Below are positions 1 to 12,555 of a stretch of 64,000 bases of DNA, in pieces. Made by a program: the position numbers and the translations under genes. The notes beneath the pieces were generated by a model. It did not search any database and had not been told where the DNA came from. It worked only from the letters and a program-made list of their open reading frames with translations. Positions within the stretch are counted from its first letter, which is position 1, and each line of letters begins with the position of its first letter. Source of the stretch: Heterobilharzia americana (Eukaryota; Platyhelminthes; Trematoda; Strigeidida; Schistosomatidae); contig OX104129.1 in the NCBI GenBank assembly GCA_944470555.2, positions 44,673,998-44,737,997 on the forward strand, given 5' to 3'.

Positions 1-195
1 GTATCCATTACACAAAAAGTGGCTATTGTGACTCGTTGGTCTGGTGGATAACATTCTAGCTCTTCGAGCAGTCGGCCCTGATTTCGAGTCCTATCGAGAA
101 CAACATTACTCACTTAGAGGTGGGTACATCCATAATAAAATCCTAAATAGGAAGAAATGCGAGTCTTAGATTCCATTGCTATCCACTTTCTACTA
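1..195 (+). mobile_element. Degenerate tRNA-derived SINE with hammerhead-ribozyme relic (Sm-alpha-like)
   Basis: The first half reads like a decayed tRNA head, with an A-box-like stretch around 31-50 and a B-box-like TTTCGAGTCC around 94-103. The second half (about 120-185) aligns by eye with the ribozyme part of schistosome Sm-alpha repeats: a TCC..AGGA stem, then GAAA at about 154-157, then a GATTCCATTGC tail. The CUGANGA box is lost (CATAATAA in its place), so self-cleavage is not expected. The element may continue to the left of the window. A better-preserved relative lies at 26024-26195. Confidence 0.55.
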
Positions 196-1111
196 TTAAC
201 CTTTTAGTTTTCATAATCTTATTGATTTTATCCAATTTACTTGCTTCACATAAAAGTGATGTTGATTTGAGAAATTTCTGTCAGCTGAAGTAGAAAAACA
301 TTTCAAGCGGGTAAAAGTATTCTAAAAGGTGTCAAACAGATGAATTATTAAATATATTTACTCTTCCTAGTGAAGATGTAATAGAGAATGACTAGAAATT
401 GGAATCACTTTGATGATTCCGCTTAGTGTTCACGCTTCATATTCAGTCAATCAGCTGCAACTCTTTTCACTTGTTCTAGCAACGTTTTTGGTCCCACTGT
501 CTTAAACGTGATTAATCAGTTAGGAGTTTGCAAATATATTAGAGTGGTAGAGTATTCATGCGATAAATAATTAAATATTACCAATCTTTATTTCTGAAAA
601 ATTATTAGAATAGTTTTAAATGGAAGAAACAGTGTCAGACAAATCTTAGAAATATATAATCACTGCAGTGTAACACTTTTGCATGACAAACATTATAGAA
701 AACGTACCTGTTTCTTTACAACCGTGCATTCCTTTACACTATTGCTACTTAATTTTGGATGATGATTAAAATACCGAAATTTCATGTCTGTTGTTCAAGT
801 GATTTACAAATATGACTTGAGATCAGGTTCCAACGATTTATTTGACGATAACTGAAATAATGAACTATGCGCTTAAAAACACCACAAAAAGTTAAAGTTA
901 ATTGGAAAATAACTTAGAAATACAAAACATGATTCGAAAGTAATCCACAGAAAAAGGTAGTGTCTATGCTGATAATATACGAATGAAAATTATACTATTG
1001 ATGAGTTAAATGAAATTAGGTTTTCACTTTATTCAGGAAACTTTCGAAATCATACTTTGATTCTATGTACAGATTATTACATTTTATATACGTTCTTGAT
1101 TACTTGTTAAG
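196..1111. other. AT-rich stretch, presumed intron upstream of the first visible exon
   Basis: No open frame or recognisable repeat was found. It is read as intron because the exon that follows is open upstream to a splice acceptor at 1110-1111 and lacks a start codon of its own, so the gene must begin outside the window. Confidence 0.5.
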
Positions 1112-1700
1112 GTTCTGGGACAGATCTGTCAATTAATAATGGTCTGAATTTATCAGGTGGGGCTTACTTTTGGCTGTATAATTCGCAGTGCAAAGGACCA
1201 AAAGCGTCACCATTACTGAACCTAACAAGTGCCGTGACTGAAAACAATCTTTACGAAAATAATCAAGAAAGAGGTGTAAACAAAGGTGCTCCTAGCATTT
1301 ATCAAGACGATTTTATGTCCTTGAGCACATCTTCTTTTGTTACTCAACCAGTAATACATTACCCCATATCCCCGTTATCATTACCAGGATATCCACTTGT
1401 TGTCTTTGAAGACCCTGTGCAAAGAAGATTTGATTTAGTTCACTGTTCAAAACTGCGTCGAGGTGATGGGAATGATGTGACTCCAAATTTAATGCGGTTA
1501 CGTTCTATGGGAGAAGAACTTGCCCATTTGAATAGGCATATTACAGCTCAAGGTGAATTAATTTCTCATGGAGCAATGGTAACACTTGAGCGAGCAAATG
1601 TGAATACGAATTTAAAGGTAATTCAGGGTCTTTCTGAATGCGTTTCAAACTCAAAGATTGTTGAACAAGCAAAGCGTGAAAAGAACAAACTGGCCAGCAA
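1112..1700 (+). CDS. CREBRF: CREBRF/REPTOR-family bZIP transcription factor, internal coding exon (first visible)
   Basis: The frame is open from a stop at 1108-1110 to a GTAAGT splice donor at 1701. Two acceptor AGs 12 bp apart (exon starting at 1112 or at 1124) keep the same frame. Early residues include YFWLYNSQCKGPK (from about 1165), then a Ser/Pro-rich linker, then NDVTPNLMRLRSMGEEL (from about 1471), both of which resemble conserved blocks upstream of the bZIP in CREBRF/REPTOR proteins as I know the family. The exon ends KREKNKLAS plus two bases of a Lys codon (phase 2), the first half of the basic DNA-binding region. The family acts in the nucleus in stress and nutrient (TORC1) signalling in animals; that role here is inferred. 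The N-terminal part of the protein lies upstream of the window. Confidence 0.88.
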
Positions 1701-4700
1701 GTAAGTTTTAATGTTGTAAGCTTTTAACTCGTATAATTTCAAATCATACTGTAATGTTTTTGCTGCGAAGGTATTTGAAGCTTTTATTAAAAAAGTGACA
1801 GGTATTCCAGAATACCTATGTAATTTATTCTCATTAGACTAAAACATCCTTTACTTTCAAAGAAAACTGACTAAACTGTTTCATAAGATAACACCAGTAA
1901 TTTGTTTCTCCTCTTAATATCTTGACGCTGCAACTCATTTTGAAGCCAAACAGAAAACTAAGTGCAAATGAATACTCATTGTAAATCTCATTTAGGCTTG
2001 TACCTTGAAATGTATCATTATTTCGCTTCTACAAAATCAGATGCTAATATTAGTTATTAATTAAATAATTATGGATATTTTTCTTAACAATTTATGTTCA
2101 TAGTGAATTGAAAAATATACTGTAAAATTAGCAAAAATTTATTTCAAATGCTATCTGTTTAAGTTTACATCTGGTTCTGCAAGTCGGAAGATAGAAAATA
2201 AAAAAAGTGTTGGATCTAATGTTTTTAAAATAAAATATAAGTGTTGTTTAGAAGTAGTTGATAAGTTTTTCATTGACACATTTAATGAAGTGACTTTAAG
2301 TTGAAAAAAGTGAATTTCTGGCAACTATTGACCCAAGAGGGAGTAACCAATTAGAAGTATTTACTTAAGATTAGTAAGCAACCGATAACTGGTATAAATC
2401 TGATCCCCTTAGTTCGACTGTTATGATAACTGCATGTATTTTAGTGGTTATCAAAGTGATCATCTTGCATAAAGCAAAGTTTGCATTCAAACTACAATAC
2501 ATGAAATGTTTATCCTATTTTTGACTTTTAAACTTGAATAGCTTCAGTGGTAGACAATTCAATGAAGCAAACAAGATGCAGTGTGATTATGATCTGCTAA
2601 CGGTATTATAACTTTAAAGTCAGTGGCTTATAACTTGAAAATCCATTGGAAACTGAGTATTATTCCAAGCCTTCTTTTTTTCTGACTATATAAGAAAGAA
2701 AATTACTTCAATTGCTGTGTAAAATGTATATAACTGCTACGATTAAGTAAACCTCAGATGTTTCAAACACAGAACATACCTGCAATTTGGACCAGATTCA
2801 ATCCCCAAAATTCGAAGTTTAACTAGAGAAAGATATGCACTTTTCGGCTCGGAAAGTAATTGCTTTGACCGGTTACCAATAGCCACTCATCAAATGCTGT
2901 CATAGTGGAATAAATGTTAAAAGCTTAAAACAACGAAGTTTCCGATATGTAGATTTAAGAAATGACATTCTAATGCATGTAGCCTAGATACCTTGACTAA
3001 GTAGAGTTATTCTGGCAATTCAGATTTATTGATCGTTCTTTCCATGGTTTCCAAGCTAACATCACGTGGTAAGAAACACCATATTGATCAGTCTGTCCTT
3101 ATAAACCTCGAACTGAAAAGTGGTTTCAGCCGCACACTGGACAGTCGCAGGACTTTCAAACCTAAAGTTACCAGATAAGCGTGGCATAAATCTCTGTCTT
3201 AAATTGTAAATCCATTCCACACAATTCTTTCCATTCACAAATTTAAACAGAGGGACAAAAACAACTTTAGCAGAACAGCATGGATCCATTTATTTCGTGG
3301 CTTCTCATCAGCTGCTTGCAACCTAAAACAACCTTTAACACAAATTTACATGTGTTTGCATACTTGAATGGATTTGATTGTCGGCTTCAATTAAAGATGA
3401 CGTCAGTATGAAGCAACTGAAAACACATGAATTTAGTGAATTAATACGCAGAACTAACCTGGGGAACAACGTTTGCCAGTATATAGACGGATTAGACGAA
3501 TATTTTAGAGCGGAAATTGGATAAGTGGTGGAGACAAGCATATTCAGTATATTAAGAAGGGCTGCATGCAATGCGTGAAAGGTCATACAATTTAACTATG
3601 AGCTAATGTGAATAGAATTCAGATAATCAGGTCAAGGGTGTGAATTGTTAAACAAAGCAAAAAAGCCCGAATTGTATAGATCGACAGTGAAATGTAAAAA
3701 AAGCAGGATGATAGTCAACAAAACAAAAGTCTTTACCATGGTAGGCACAGACTGAGAAATGTTTCTTTCTGAGTACATAACTTTGGTTATAATCGTTTAA
3801 GCTTCAGCAAGAAGTTTGTACTGTTGACGTTGTCCAGGATGACATAAAAGCCTTGTGACTAAAATATCCAGCTCACAAAACATACGACCAAAATCCTACA
3901 AGTATTCTCCGTCATTTCATTATGTCTCTCTGTTCAGCTGGAGTGAAGCTAATTAATGGACACAGTTACAAAAGAATGACCTAGAATTCGGCCGAAAAAG
4001 GGAATAGTGTAAATTATTGAGTCTATAACTGTTGTGCTGAGCTAAGTAGTGAAATGAAAGCTTTTCATTCGGCGTCCATGATAAAATAACAACTAATGAT
4101 TGGGAATTTAGATGGTATGGCTCAAAACTGTTCTCATTTTTTGAAATGCATTCAGGCTTTATCTTCGTCTAAGTCGATATGAAACATCTATCATCTGTTT
4201 TATCTCTTTATAGTCATGTCTCATTTAACACGTCACTTCTGATGGGATAGTATTCCATTCTTTTGTTCAGCTACCTTTATTCTCAACCTCAAACAGCAAT
4301 TGCAACTTGCTGTCACACATAATTTCTGAATCGATACTGTTTACGCTTTTCTGTTTGTCATCTCATTTGCTTTCTGATCATTGAATGTGGTGAGTTGTTA
4401 CATGAACTAACCTGGAATTAGACGTTCTTGCTCTTCATAATCTAGGAGAAATGTGTTTATATCCTCATACTGAGGTTTGATCGGTTTGTTGTACTGCAAA
4501 TGTATTGTACATTCCTTTGTAACCTGGGTTCATTTGTAAAAAAAGCAAATGATGTACGAAAAATATTAATTCTAGTTTAACGTTCGTATTTTTTCCATGT
4601 TCATCGAGGATGAAAAACTTACTGAAACGATTGGACTGTGTGTGGATTCAAGCTTCCTCTTAGTTATTGGAACATGAGGTCACAGGCATTGTTTTCATCA

Positions 4701-5192
4701 ACGTATATTTATAATTCATTTACTGTATACTACGTTTTGAAACTGCACAGTTTATTCATAAACAACTAGCCCCACCTTTCCTTAAAGTAACACACTGAAT
4801 AAAAGCAATCCGAAACAACGATAATTTTCACATTTGAGTTATGCATATTGATAGGAGAGAAGTGTGTACAGTGAACGAATAACAACATAGATAACCAAAG
4901 AATCATATTCATATCATCTGTCTGCCGCAAATGCTATGTATATCAAATTAAAAAGGTATCAAACAACAAAGAGGATCCTAGCATTAGAGTTCAGTTTGCG
5001 CGCTGTAGTACAGCCTAATTCTAAAGCGAATCTCTTTAATCAGCATTATTGACTAGATGTTGTTTCCAGAATAGATTACTGCTCATAATTATTTCTAGGT
5101 GAATGTTGTTTAATCTCTCCATTCAGAAATATCACAAAGTGAAACAGTAGCACTTACTGGATAACGTTTCGGACACAATTTTTCGTCCATAT
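1701..5192. other. First part of intron 1, no gene seen
   Basis: Begins with the donor GTAAGT. AT-rich, with only short chance frames (for example minus-strand frames near 3062-3586) that show no motif, repeat family or codon pattern I recognise. Confidence 0.5.
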
Positions 5193-6045
5193 TCATATCA
5201 GGTAACTCCACAACTTCGAGAGAGACTTTATATATTCCTGACTTTCTCTCCTTCTCTGTGATGACAAGGGTAGTAGAATTTTCCGTATATCTGGGACAGA
5301 TGCAGAATCATTTCGATTGCATGTATTTGGTGTTGATTCGATAAACAAGGATTCGGTTATCAATCTCTCTCTCCAATCAACCAAGTTGGTTTTCAACACT
5401 GTCGCCCTATCCCACCCTACTGTGTGGTTGTGCGTCATAGCATGCAGAGCTATAGCCGAGCTTTTCTTTAGATTTCTTATCTGATTGGGATTTACTAATC
5501 TTGATTTAGCTAAGTTTTTGTGTTGTTATTCTTATCAACCCTGGTTGACTGCTTTGACCTATGTACTTGACCTCACAATCATTGCAAGGGATCTGGTAAA
5601 CCAGATTATTCCGTTCAATTGCATAGATAGGATCTTTTAACCTACAAAGCTTGTTTCTAAGCAAGTTTGTTGGCTTAAATGCCACTTTAATCCCAGCCTT
5701 ATTGAGAATTTTTTGTAATGCTTCTGAGGTGCCTTTTTTGTAAGGTAATACAGCAGAGGCTTTGAATTCTCTCTTAACCCTGTCACCATTATTGCCATTA
5801 GTAGTGAAATTATTATTAATAACACCTGTGTTACTACTACTACTACTACCACTACCACTGCTAGTATTTTTCTTTCGATTTCTTTTGAACTTATTTATAA
5901 ATTTTGGTGGGTAATTACTGAGACGCAGGGCCTTCTTGATGTGTCTAATTTCTTGTCGCAGATTTTCTGATCTACTAGTGTGCTTTTTCGCCCTATTACT
6001 TAAGCATTTAACTAAGCCTACTTTAACTGAAATGAGGTGGGAGGA
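5193..6045 (-). pseudogene. PLE linker and GIY-YIG endonuclease domain, broken
   Basis: On the minus strand the frame is open without an ATG from 6045 to 5509 (179 codons). It holds a Lys/Arg-rich linker, a Ser/Gly run encoded by a GGT/AGT microsatellite (plus strand 5829-5865), then KASAVLPYKKGTSEALQK and LVYQIPCNDCEVKYIGQS. The last is the VY..I...YIG signature with the paired cysteines usual in PLE endonucleases. The C-terminal part follows in another frame (5438 to 5193): ALHAMTHNHTVGW, then WRERLITESLFI, matching the H...W...R..LE..HI pattern expected at the end of the domain. PLE endonucleases nick target DNA for primed reverse transcription. Confidence 0.82.
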
Positions 6046-7014
6046 TTAGAAGTTCAAGTAGCTATTCGAATGGGGAGGTTTCCTATAGACGCTAGTCTCT
6101 AGATTTCCTTCTTGTGTTCGTTTAATCTTGCAATCCAACATTGCTAGCTCACCTTCTTCACTTTCTACGTCACAGATAACTTGGATTACATTCACTACTG
6201 AATTTATATGTGCCAAGAACCTGGTAGTGTGTTCCAATTTCAGTACTGTAAACGTATCATCTACATATCGGAACCATATCTTTGGAGTAGAACTAAATGT
6301 TTGAAGGGCCACCTGTTCCCAACTATCCATAAATATGTCTGCGACGATAGGGGATACTGGTGATCCCATGGCAACACCTTCAGTTTGTTTGTATACTTTA
6401 TTTTGAAACTTTAAAACTGTAGATGCTAGGCAAAATCATACGCCTAATATGATTTCCTCGATCCGCACCTTAGTTCGATGCGTAAGTTCTTTGTCATCTT
6501 TAAGCCCATTTCTAACTGCCTCTAGAGTTATGCCGATCGGTATATTTGTGTAAAGGCTAGTTATGTCAAAACTAACCATTTTTTCACTGTTGTCTAATGT
6601 ATGCTTTAAGTCATAAGAATTGGTAGGTCGAGACTTTGAGCGATTTCTTATTGGGCCTAACACCATTGCGAAATATTTAGACAACTCGTAGGTCGGAGTG
6701 TTTCTAAAATCCACTGTAGGCCTTCTGGGATGACCTGACTTATGAATCTTAATAGTACCATACCTTCTACTGGGATTATTAGTTTTCGGCATTAAATTGA
6801 GCCAATTTGACTCACCTAGAAATGGCTTCATCTAGTGTATCAGATCCCCTGTCGATTTCTTGACCTTAATCATAATAGTATCGACTGACTTCGTAATTTC
6901 TTCATATGGTCCTGTTTCTATATGCTCGTTCACTTTGTATCTATAAAGTGGTTCATTAAAGTTCAATCCTTCCTCGGACTTATTATTATTTTTCTTGAGT
7001 ATTTGACAATGCAC
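6046..7014 (-). pseudogene. PLE reverse transcriptase, broken ORF
   Basis: Residues in order show RYGTIKIHKSGHPRRPTV (fingers), MVSFDITSLYTNIP (motif A with its aspartate), KVYKQTEGVAMGSPVSPI (motif B region) and WFRYVDDTFTV (motif C with the YVDD catalytic pair). These match the PLE RT class, which is related to telomerase RT. A single stop codon at about 6832-6834 interrupts the N-terminal part. Motifs A and B are in different frames, with the shift near 6432. All catalytic residues are still spelled out, so the element decayed by indels and stops rather than by active-site loss. Confidence 0.87.
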
Positions 7015-7095
7015 GCTGTACTACCAATGGTTTATAGTGCCTGGTTGCTATTCTTATGTCTCTCAATAAGAGACTTTCCAGGCATCAAACTGTTG

Positions 7096-7784
7096 AACAT
7101 TTAGATTTGAGCATTTCAGAACATATTAGAAGCAGGTAATCTCGCTTTATTGGGTGTTCACTGTTTTCATATTCTTACACATAACTTGTCGGATTTTGTT
7201 GAAGGTAATTTCTTATGTAATTCAGTACATTTCATTTCTTAGACGTAGTCTACTGTCTATTTTTACAGCTAATTTGTATTCTGTCTCTTAGGAATGCCCT
7301 GTGTAGAATAAGATCGCTAGAAGTGTAAGAGAAAAACTTTCGGTTTGTCGCAGAATGTAGTTTCAGTTCATGCAGTCAGTTAATCAAATAGATAGTAAGG
7401 AATGATTTTATTTTCAATCGAATGAATATTCTTAATCTGATGGTAAACCACGATTTATTTTGTGGAAGTCGGATGAGTTTGTTGACTGCCTTTCAGAAAG
7501 AAAAACCATAGGCTTCAGTAACCTAACAGTAGGATTTATTCACTGTGGAAGTGTGTAAATCAGTAATGATTAACTTTAAATGATACGTAACATAGTGATG
7601 TTATATTATTTATTACACAATAATTCAAGGAAAAATTCTTGTTTATAATAATATAGCATCCTGTTCATCAGCGAATATAACTAGGGCAACTCAACAATTG
7701 TCAGCTTGACGTGACTATGAACAAGATATTGTACTTGATTCATTGTGCAGTAATATGAGTGCATTACTACATGATGCATTACTA
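7096..7784. other. Intron 1 sequence between PLE and RTE copies
   Basis: AT-rich. No gene, RNA or repeat recognised. Confidence 0.4.
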
Positions 7785-10582
7785 ATATTTGTCCCTTGGG
7801 TACCTAGTGGAATATAGGGCTTCAGTAGCACGTTTCCATTTCACTCTGTTCTCTGCAGTCATTTCATCCTGGCTTCACGATAGCCCACAAGCTCTCATTT
7901 CTTCCTCACACGATCTCCTCCATGTCATCCCCGTCTCGGACGCCCAACTCGTCGTTTCCCATTTGGGTTCCACTCGACGACCTGGCCTGCAACATGATTT
8001 CCCCGAATGGTCTTCTCAGTGCATGCCCAATCCACCTCCACTTTCTTCCGTACATTTGTTGGGCTATGGGTTCCCTATTGGTTAGTTGCCACCCATAGTG
8101 AGTTCCTTGTTGTTTATTCTTTCTGGCCATCTGGTGTTCATTATTGAGTAAGTGTAGGTGGCAGCTGTTGATGAATATCTGCAGTTGGTTGGAAATGCCT
8201 TTCGTAACGTGCCAAGTCTCTCAACCATGTAGAAGCACTGACTTGACTGACATCGGTGTTGAAAATTCAGATCCTGTTCACGCTTTGTGCTGAGTGCAGT
8301 AGATCTCCATACTGATTTCAGCTTAATTAAGGACTGCTTTGCTGTCTTTCTGATCCTGACTTTGACATCTTCATCTCTGCCACTTGTGGATGAAACAATG
8401 ATGCATAGGCGGGTGGGTGAAAGGAACAACTTCCTTTAGGTTTTTCCAGTTCATGGTGATAGATGCTTGGTGTTGTTGTTGTTATTGGCTAGATATCTTC
8501 ATCACCTCTGTCTTCTCTACGTTCACTTGAAGTCTCGTCTTCGTGGACAAGGACAGAGCATAATTCCACGCCAGTTCTGGCAATAGCTTGGGTCTCCCTT
8601 CTTTAGAAGCTTGACAATGTAGACCTTTGTCTAACAGATCGGCAGATACCTTCCCTTCCTTAATTGCAGATCTTCTCCAGTAGTGGTGTGAGCGTGTCTG
8701 CTGTTGTCTTTGTGTCTGTCTTCAAAGCTTCTTGCGGAATTCCATCTGCTTCTGCTGCTTTCTCACATTTCAGCAACTTTATGTCGTTCAGGACTTTAGC
8801 TTCTGTCGGAGGGCTTATGTTCACTGGTAATTCTGAGGTTGCTCGCGAATTTCTAGACAAGCTGCAGGAGGTAGTGGTGGTCATCTCAAGAGTTCTCTGA
8901 AGTGATCAGCCCATCCTTTCCTTTGTTTCTCTTCCTTCCTAATTAGATTTCCTTCTTCATCTTCTATTGCTTTCATCTGTGTTGGTCTCTCCCCTCCCAG
9001 ATACTAACCTGGTTATTTGATACAATGTTGTCAGGTCTCTGTCTATCCTACCACCAGCCTAATCTCCTTCACTTGCCAGTGTGTCGTAGAAGTGTCTCTT
9101 GTCTTTGCACACACTCTTCTTCACTTCTTTTTCAAGTGGAGTGTTTTATACATTGTACTCAGTTCCTCTTGTCGTTGAGCATCCTTGCACTGGTTTATCT
9201 TCTGCTTCACCATCCTCCTCTCCCCCATCTATTAGCTTCCATGTGGAAGTCCGTCGACATCCATTCCTTATCTCGCCTCTTCTTATTCCTTCTTAATACG
9301 GTTGTGTAGGTCGCATTCCACATAGCTTTCAAAGACTTCCAGTCCTCATCCACACAGGTTTGTTCAGGGATTGTTGCTCGATATCTCCCATTTTGTCTTG
9401 ATGGCTGGCTGACGTGAAGATCTCCTTTGTAGTTTCGTCCTTCAGTCGCTGTTCTCTTCTGGGTGTTCAACTTCAACTGTCGTCTATCACTAACTTCCCT
9501 GAATTGAAGGCTTCCAACTTGATTTTGCAGGTAGGTGCCTTGCACTAGATAGTCAGTGGTCTGAGCCTACATCTGCTCCCCTTCTTCATCTGATCTTGTG
9601 TCCAGTAGGCTGGCTGCCTCTCCACTTTCTTCCCATTGAGATGAAGTTGATCTGATTTTTAGTGTAGTATGTGCATCTGGTGAGATCAAATGCATGTCAC
9701 TAAATGAATATGCTTGTGCTTGAACACAGTGGCTCACCTTCAATCGCCAAATCGTTGAATGCACAGAATTCAGCAAACAATTCTCCATTCTCGTTCATTC
9801 GAACTAGATCTTCTCGACCCATGGTTAGTTCTCTTCCTGTGTTGTCCACTCCTCGCAGTTTGGCATTCATGTCACCCCATCCATCAAAATGTTGATGTCG
9901 CCAACTGAAGTCTTGTCCAGTACTGATTGATTGCAGTTGTCTACAGAATTCCTCCTTTTTCTCTTCATCCGCATTATTTGTATGTGCGTAGCATTGCATT
10001 GAATGGTTGTGTCTTTCCTTTGTTTTGAGTTGAACTTTACTGTCATGATCCTGATGGTGGAGGAGATTGATTCCCACTGGGTGAGAGAGAGCCTTCGATG
10101 CTGTTGGGGACATCATTATACTCACTCGAAAATTCATTGTGTTCATGGTTGTCGTCTGAGTGACAATATCGGGTTAGATTATTGACCCTCCATCTCTCTC
10201 TCCATCTGCTGTAGCAGATTCCTAGCCTAGTAATTCTATGCTGTTCCTCCCTATCTCTTCTGCAATCTGGGTAGCCTTGTTAGGTTCAAACATAGTGTGG
10301 ACATTCCATGTCCCCACGTTTAATTTCGCTTTCATCTAGGTAGAGAAGATACATCGACCAATTGGCTTCCTGTAAGCTTTCATCAACCGGCATCATTTAG
10401 TCTCCCCGATTCCAGTGAGGAATAAGTTCATTTTTATTTTTTATATTTTCTTTATGTTTTGAGTCTTCTTTAGCGACTGGATGGTTTTATGGTGTTGGGT
10501 TGCTAGCCCTTATCCTAACCTTCCCTCTTTACCAGGTTTAGGACCGGCTAGCAACTAATGAACTAGTTAACTAGGCGAGGTT
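7785..10582 (-). mobile_element. RTE-clade non-LTR retrotransposon copy B, RT core deleted
   Basis: Both ends align with the intact copy at 17586-20809: the 3' end (GTCCCTTGGGTACC on the plus strand at about 7791) and the 5' end (CTAGGCGAGGTT ending at 10582). The endonuclease region is present but scrambled by frameshifts (minus frames 9700-10146 and 9207-9545). At about 8540 the sequence jumps from the region just after RT motif D to the region around RT motif 1; the roughly 565 bp that hold motifs A, B and the FADD box are missing. It cannot encode an RT and must have decayed, or moved by the machinery of others. Confidence 0.85.
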
Positions 10583-12468
10583 GCTGAATGTATTAGCCAA
10601 ACTCATTCAACAGACAAAAAAGCCATAATCGCAACCCTTCATCTACAGTTAAAAACTATCTTGTAGAAACGAAATATGTTTCTACAAGTTAAATTGTCAT
10701 TTTGAATAGCGTAATTAGAAGATAGATGTTATTTTAGAAATGTCACGTATTTGTGCAATGTATTTCGAACAATCTGACCACACATTAACTTGCCAAGGCA
10801 TTTTATATAAAAGATGAAGGTTAGAAAAACAATCACATTCAAATATTCGAACAAATACAGGGGGTAGACAGACGTCATCGTCGATAGGTAAGCACATTAT
10901 AGATACAGGTAACCGGCTTGATCCCAAATCAGCCTTTAGACCATTGTACAGGAGCCATCAATATCGTATACTTAGATTCATTGAAGCCTAAGTTATACAA
11001 AAGTTTAAACCTCGTTTGTGTATTCAAAAACAGTTTGTCTTCACATTAAATCTACCTTGGTCATCTTTATCTTACTGTATTGCCAAGGGAGATGTGAAAA
11101 TGTATTATTCTTCCTTATTATCCCTATATTTTTCAAATCTTCTATTATCTCATTTATTTATTGCACCCCACCCTATTTTCATCCTTTATATAAAATGCCT
11201 TGACAAGTTAATGAGTGATCAGGTTGTTTGAAATGTATTTCACAAATACATGACATTTCTCAGGACACCTCCGTTTTCTTATTGAACTATGGAAGTTCAT
11301 CAGTGACTAATCGTCCTAAATGGTCATTCGGTAACTAAACCATCGAATAATTTTGATAAGGTAATAAGACATAATTTGTCTAAGTCATGTGATGCATTTC
11401 GCAAAACATTTTGAACCATCCAGTCACATAAGTACTCGTCACCTGTATAAAGAATAACAGAGTTAGGGGGTAGGAAAATAATTATCTGCCAACTCAGGAG
11501 TCTATACTGAAAGTGAAAATAACAATGAAGATCACTAAAACAACAACAAAAATTTAGTAGTCCAGTGACCTTAGGTTCATAGCCAAATTTACCAAGGAAG
11601 GTTTAGTGTGATGACAAATTGTTTCTGAACTCATAAAGGTGGTTTCAATCTACTAACAGCCAACCTCTCAACAAACCTTGAAATACGTCCGCAACAGGTC
11701 TTAAGAATGGGCGTAAACTACGTTTGCACACCCACTTTATGCCCTATTTCAGTAACATGTTTAGCTATTGAGAAGCTCGGACGTTTGTTTCCAGCATAAG
11801 TTGCGTCTGGTGACTTCATTTCTTTAGAGTATGTTCTGTGACCCTTATTCCAATGTCCAATGATTCCTTTCTATATGTGCGATAATATGTACATTTAAAT
11901 TGGTAGGTACATTTGGACGTGACTTCATCTTTCACTTGTTCCAAGGACTGTAATAGGTATATAGGTTCCGAAATTTCGATTATCCGAACCTTAGCTACAT
12001 AATATGCTTTGTTCATGGCAGCGTTAAGTCCCTGTCTTCCTACCAAGCTATTGTATAATTCCCATTGTAACATTAAGAACACTATATTCAGCGAAAAGTC
12101 TCTTTTCAAGCTGTACATTCGTTTATATATGATACTTGAAAAACTATATCACATAGGGTGAAGTAAACACTATATGATGATGAAAGTAATAATAATTATA
12201 AAATAAATGGCAATATAGACGTTTGTGATTACGATAACAGATACATTATGAATGATACAAGGATTGCATAATATATAGAATAGTTAACAGTATGTATATT
12301 GTTCAGAAAGGGATGAAAAAATGATGGAAGTGGTAAATCAGTTAAGTATTATGTAATAGGAAAGACGAGTTGGTCAAATAAAATCAGTTTTCTGAAAATA
12401 TTAGGACACCTAAGTGAAATAATGCATGAAACTAATCAGACTGAAGGTAATCTTAGTAAATATAATGA
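10583..12468. other. Intron 1 sequence with an 83-bp inverted repeat
   Basis: No gene was recognised. The only structure seen is the inverted repeat at 10736-10818 and 11178-11260 (separate entry). Short frames at 11016-11231 and 11816-12118 show no motif. Confidence 0.4.
10736..11260. repeat. Imperfect inverted repeat, 83-bp arms, 359-bp loop
   Basis: 10736-10818 is the reverse complement of 11178-11260 with about 10 mismatches out of 83 by eye. Both arms share TTTATATAAAATGCCTTG and GTTAATG, and both end GACATTTCT. The arms could be two facing copies of one unidentified repeat or the ends of a small fold-back element. The loop has no recognisable coding content. Confidence 0.7.
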
Positions 12469-12555
12469 TTTGTACTGGGTGATGACGCAAGGTGAGATGA
12501 AAATCTGGACCGCGGAAGCCTGACCAGAATTTTATCTCACTTCAATCAATAAGTG
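12469..12555 (-). mobile_element. Fragment of a second tRNA-derived SINE family
   Basis: On the minus strand it reads CCGCGGTCCAGATTTTCATC then TCACCTT..ATCA, the body shared with the copies at 49666-49790 and 57375-57535. The outer flank (CTGACCAGAATTTTATCTCA on plus) also matches the flank of the 57.4-kb copy. Here the tRNA head itself is missing, so this is an internally deleted copy. Confidence 0.5.

Larger units (their letters stand above)
5193..7095 (-). mobile_element. Penelope-like retroelement (PLE), nearly full coding length, inactivated
   Basis: Read on the minus strand it encodes, in order, a PLE-type reverse transcriptase (about 7014 to 6046), a basic linker, and a GIY-YIG endonuclease (about 5640 to 5193). 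This RT plus GIY-YIG order is diagnostic of Penelope-like elements, which schistosomes are known to carry. The reading frame is broken by an in-frame stop near 6832, a frameshift near 6432, a stop near 6046, a stop near 5506 and a frame change before 5438. I could not define termini or a target duplication. It sits antisense inside intron 1 of the CREBRF-like gene. Confidence 0.88.

Noticed and set aside
7785..10590. Target-site duplication for RTE copy B
   Set aside because: TGATGCATTA on the left and TGAATGTATTA on the right are only loosely alike; too weak to claim.
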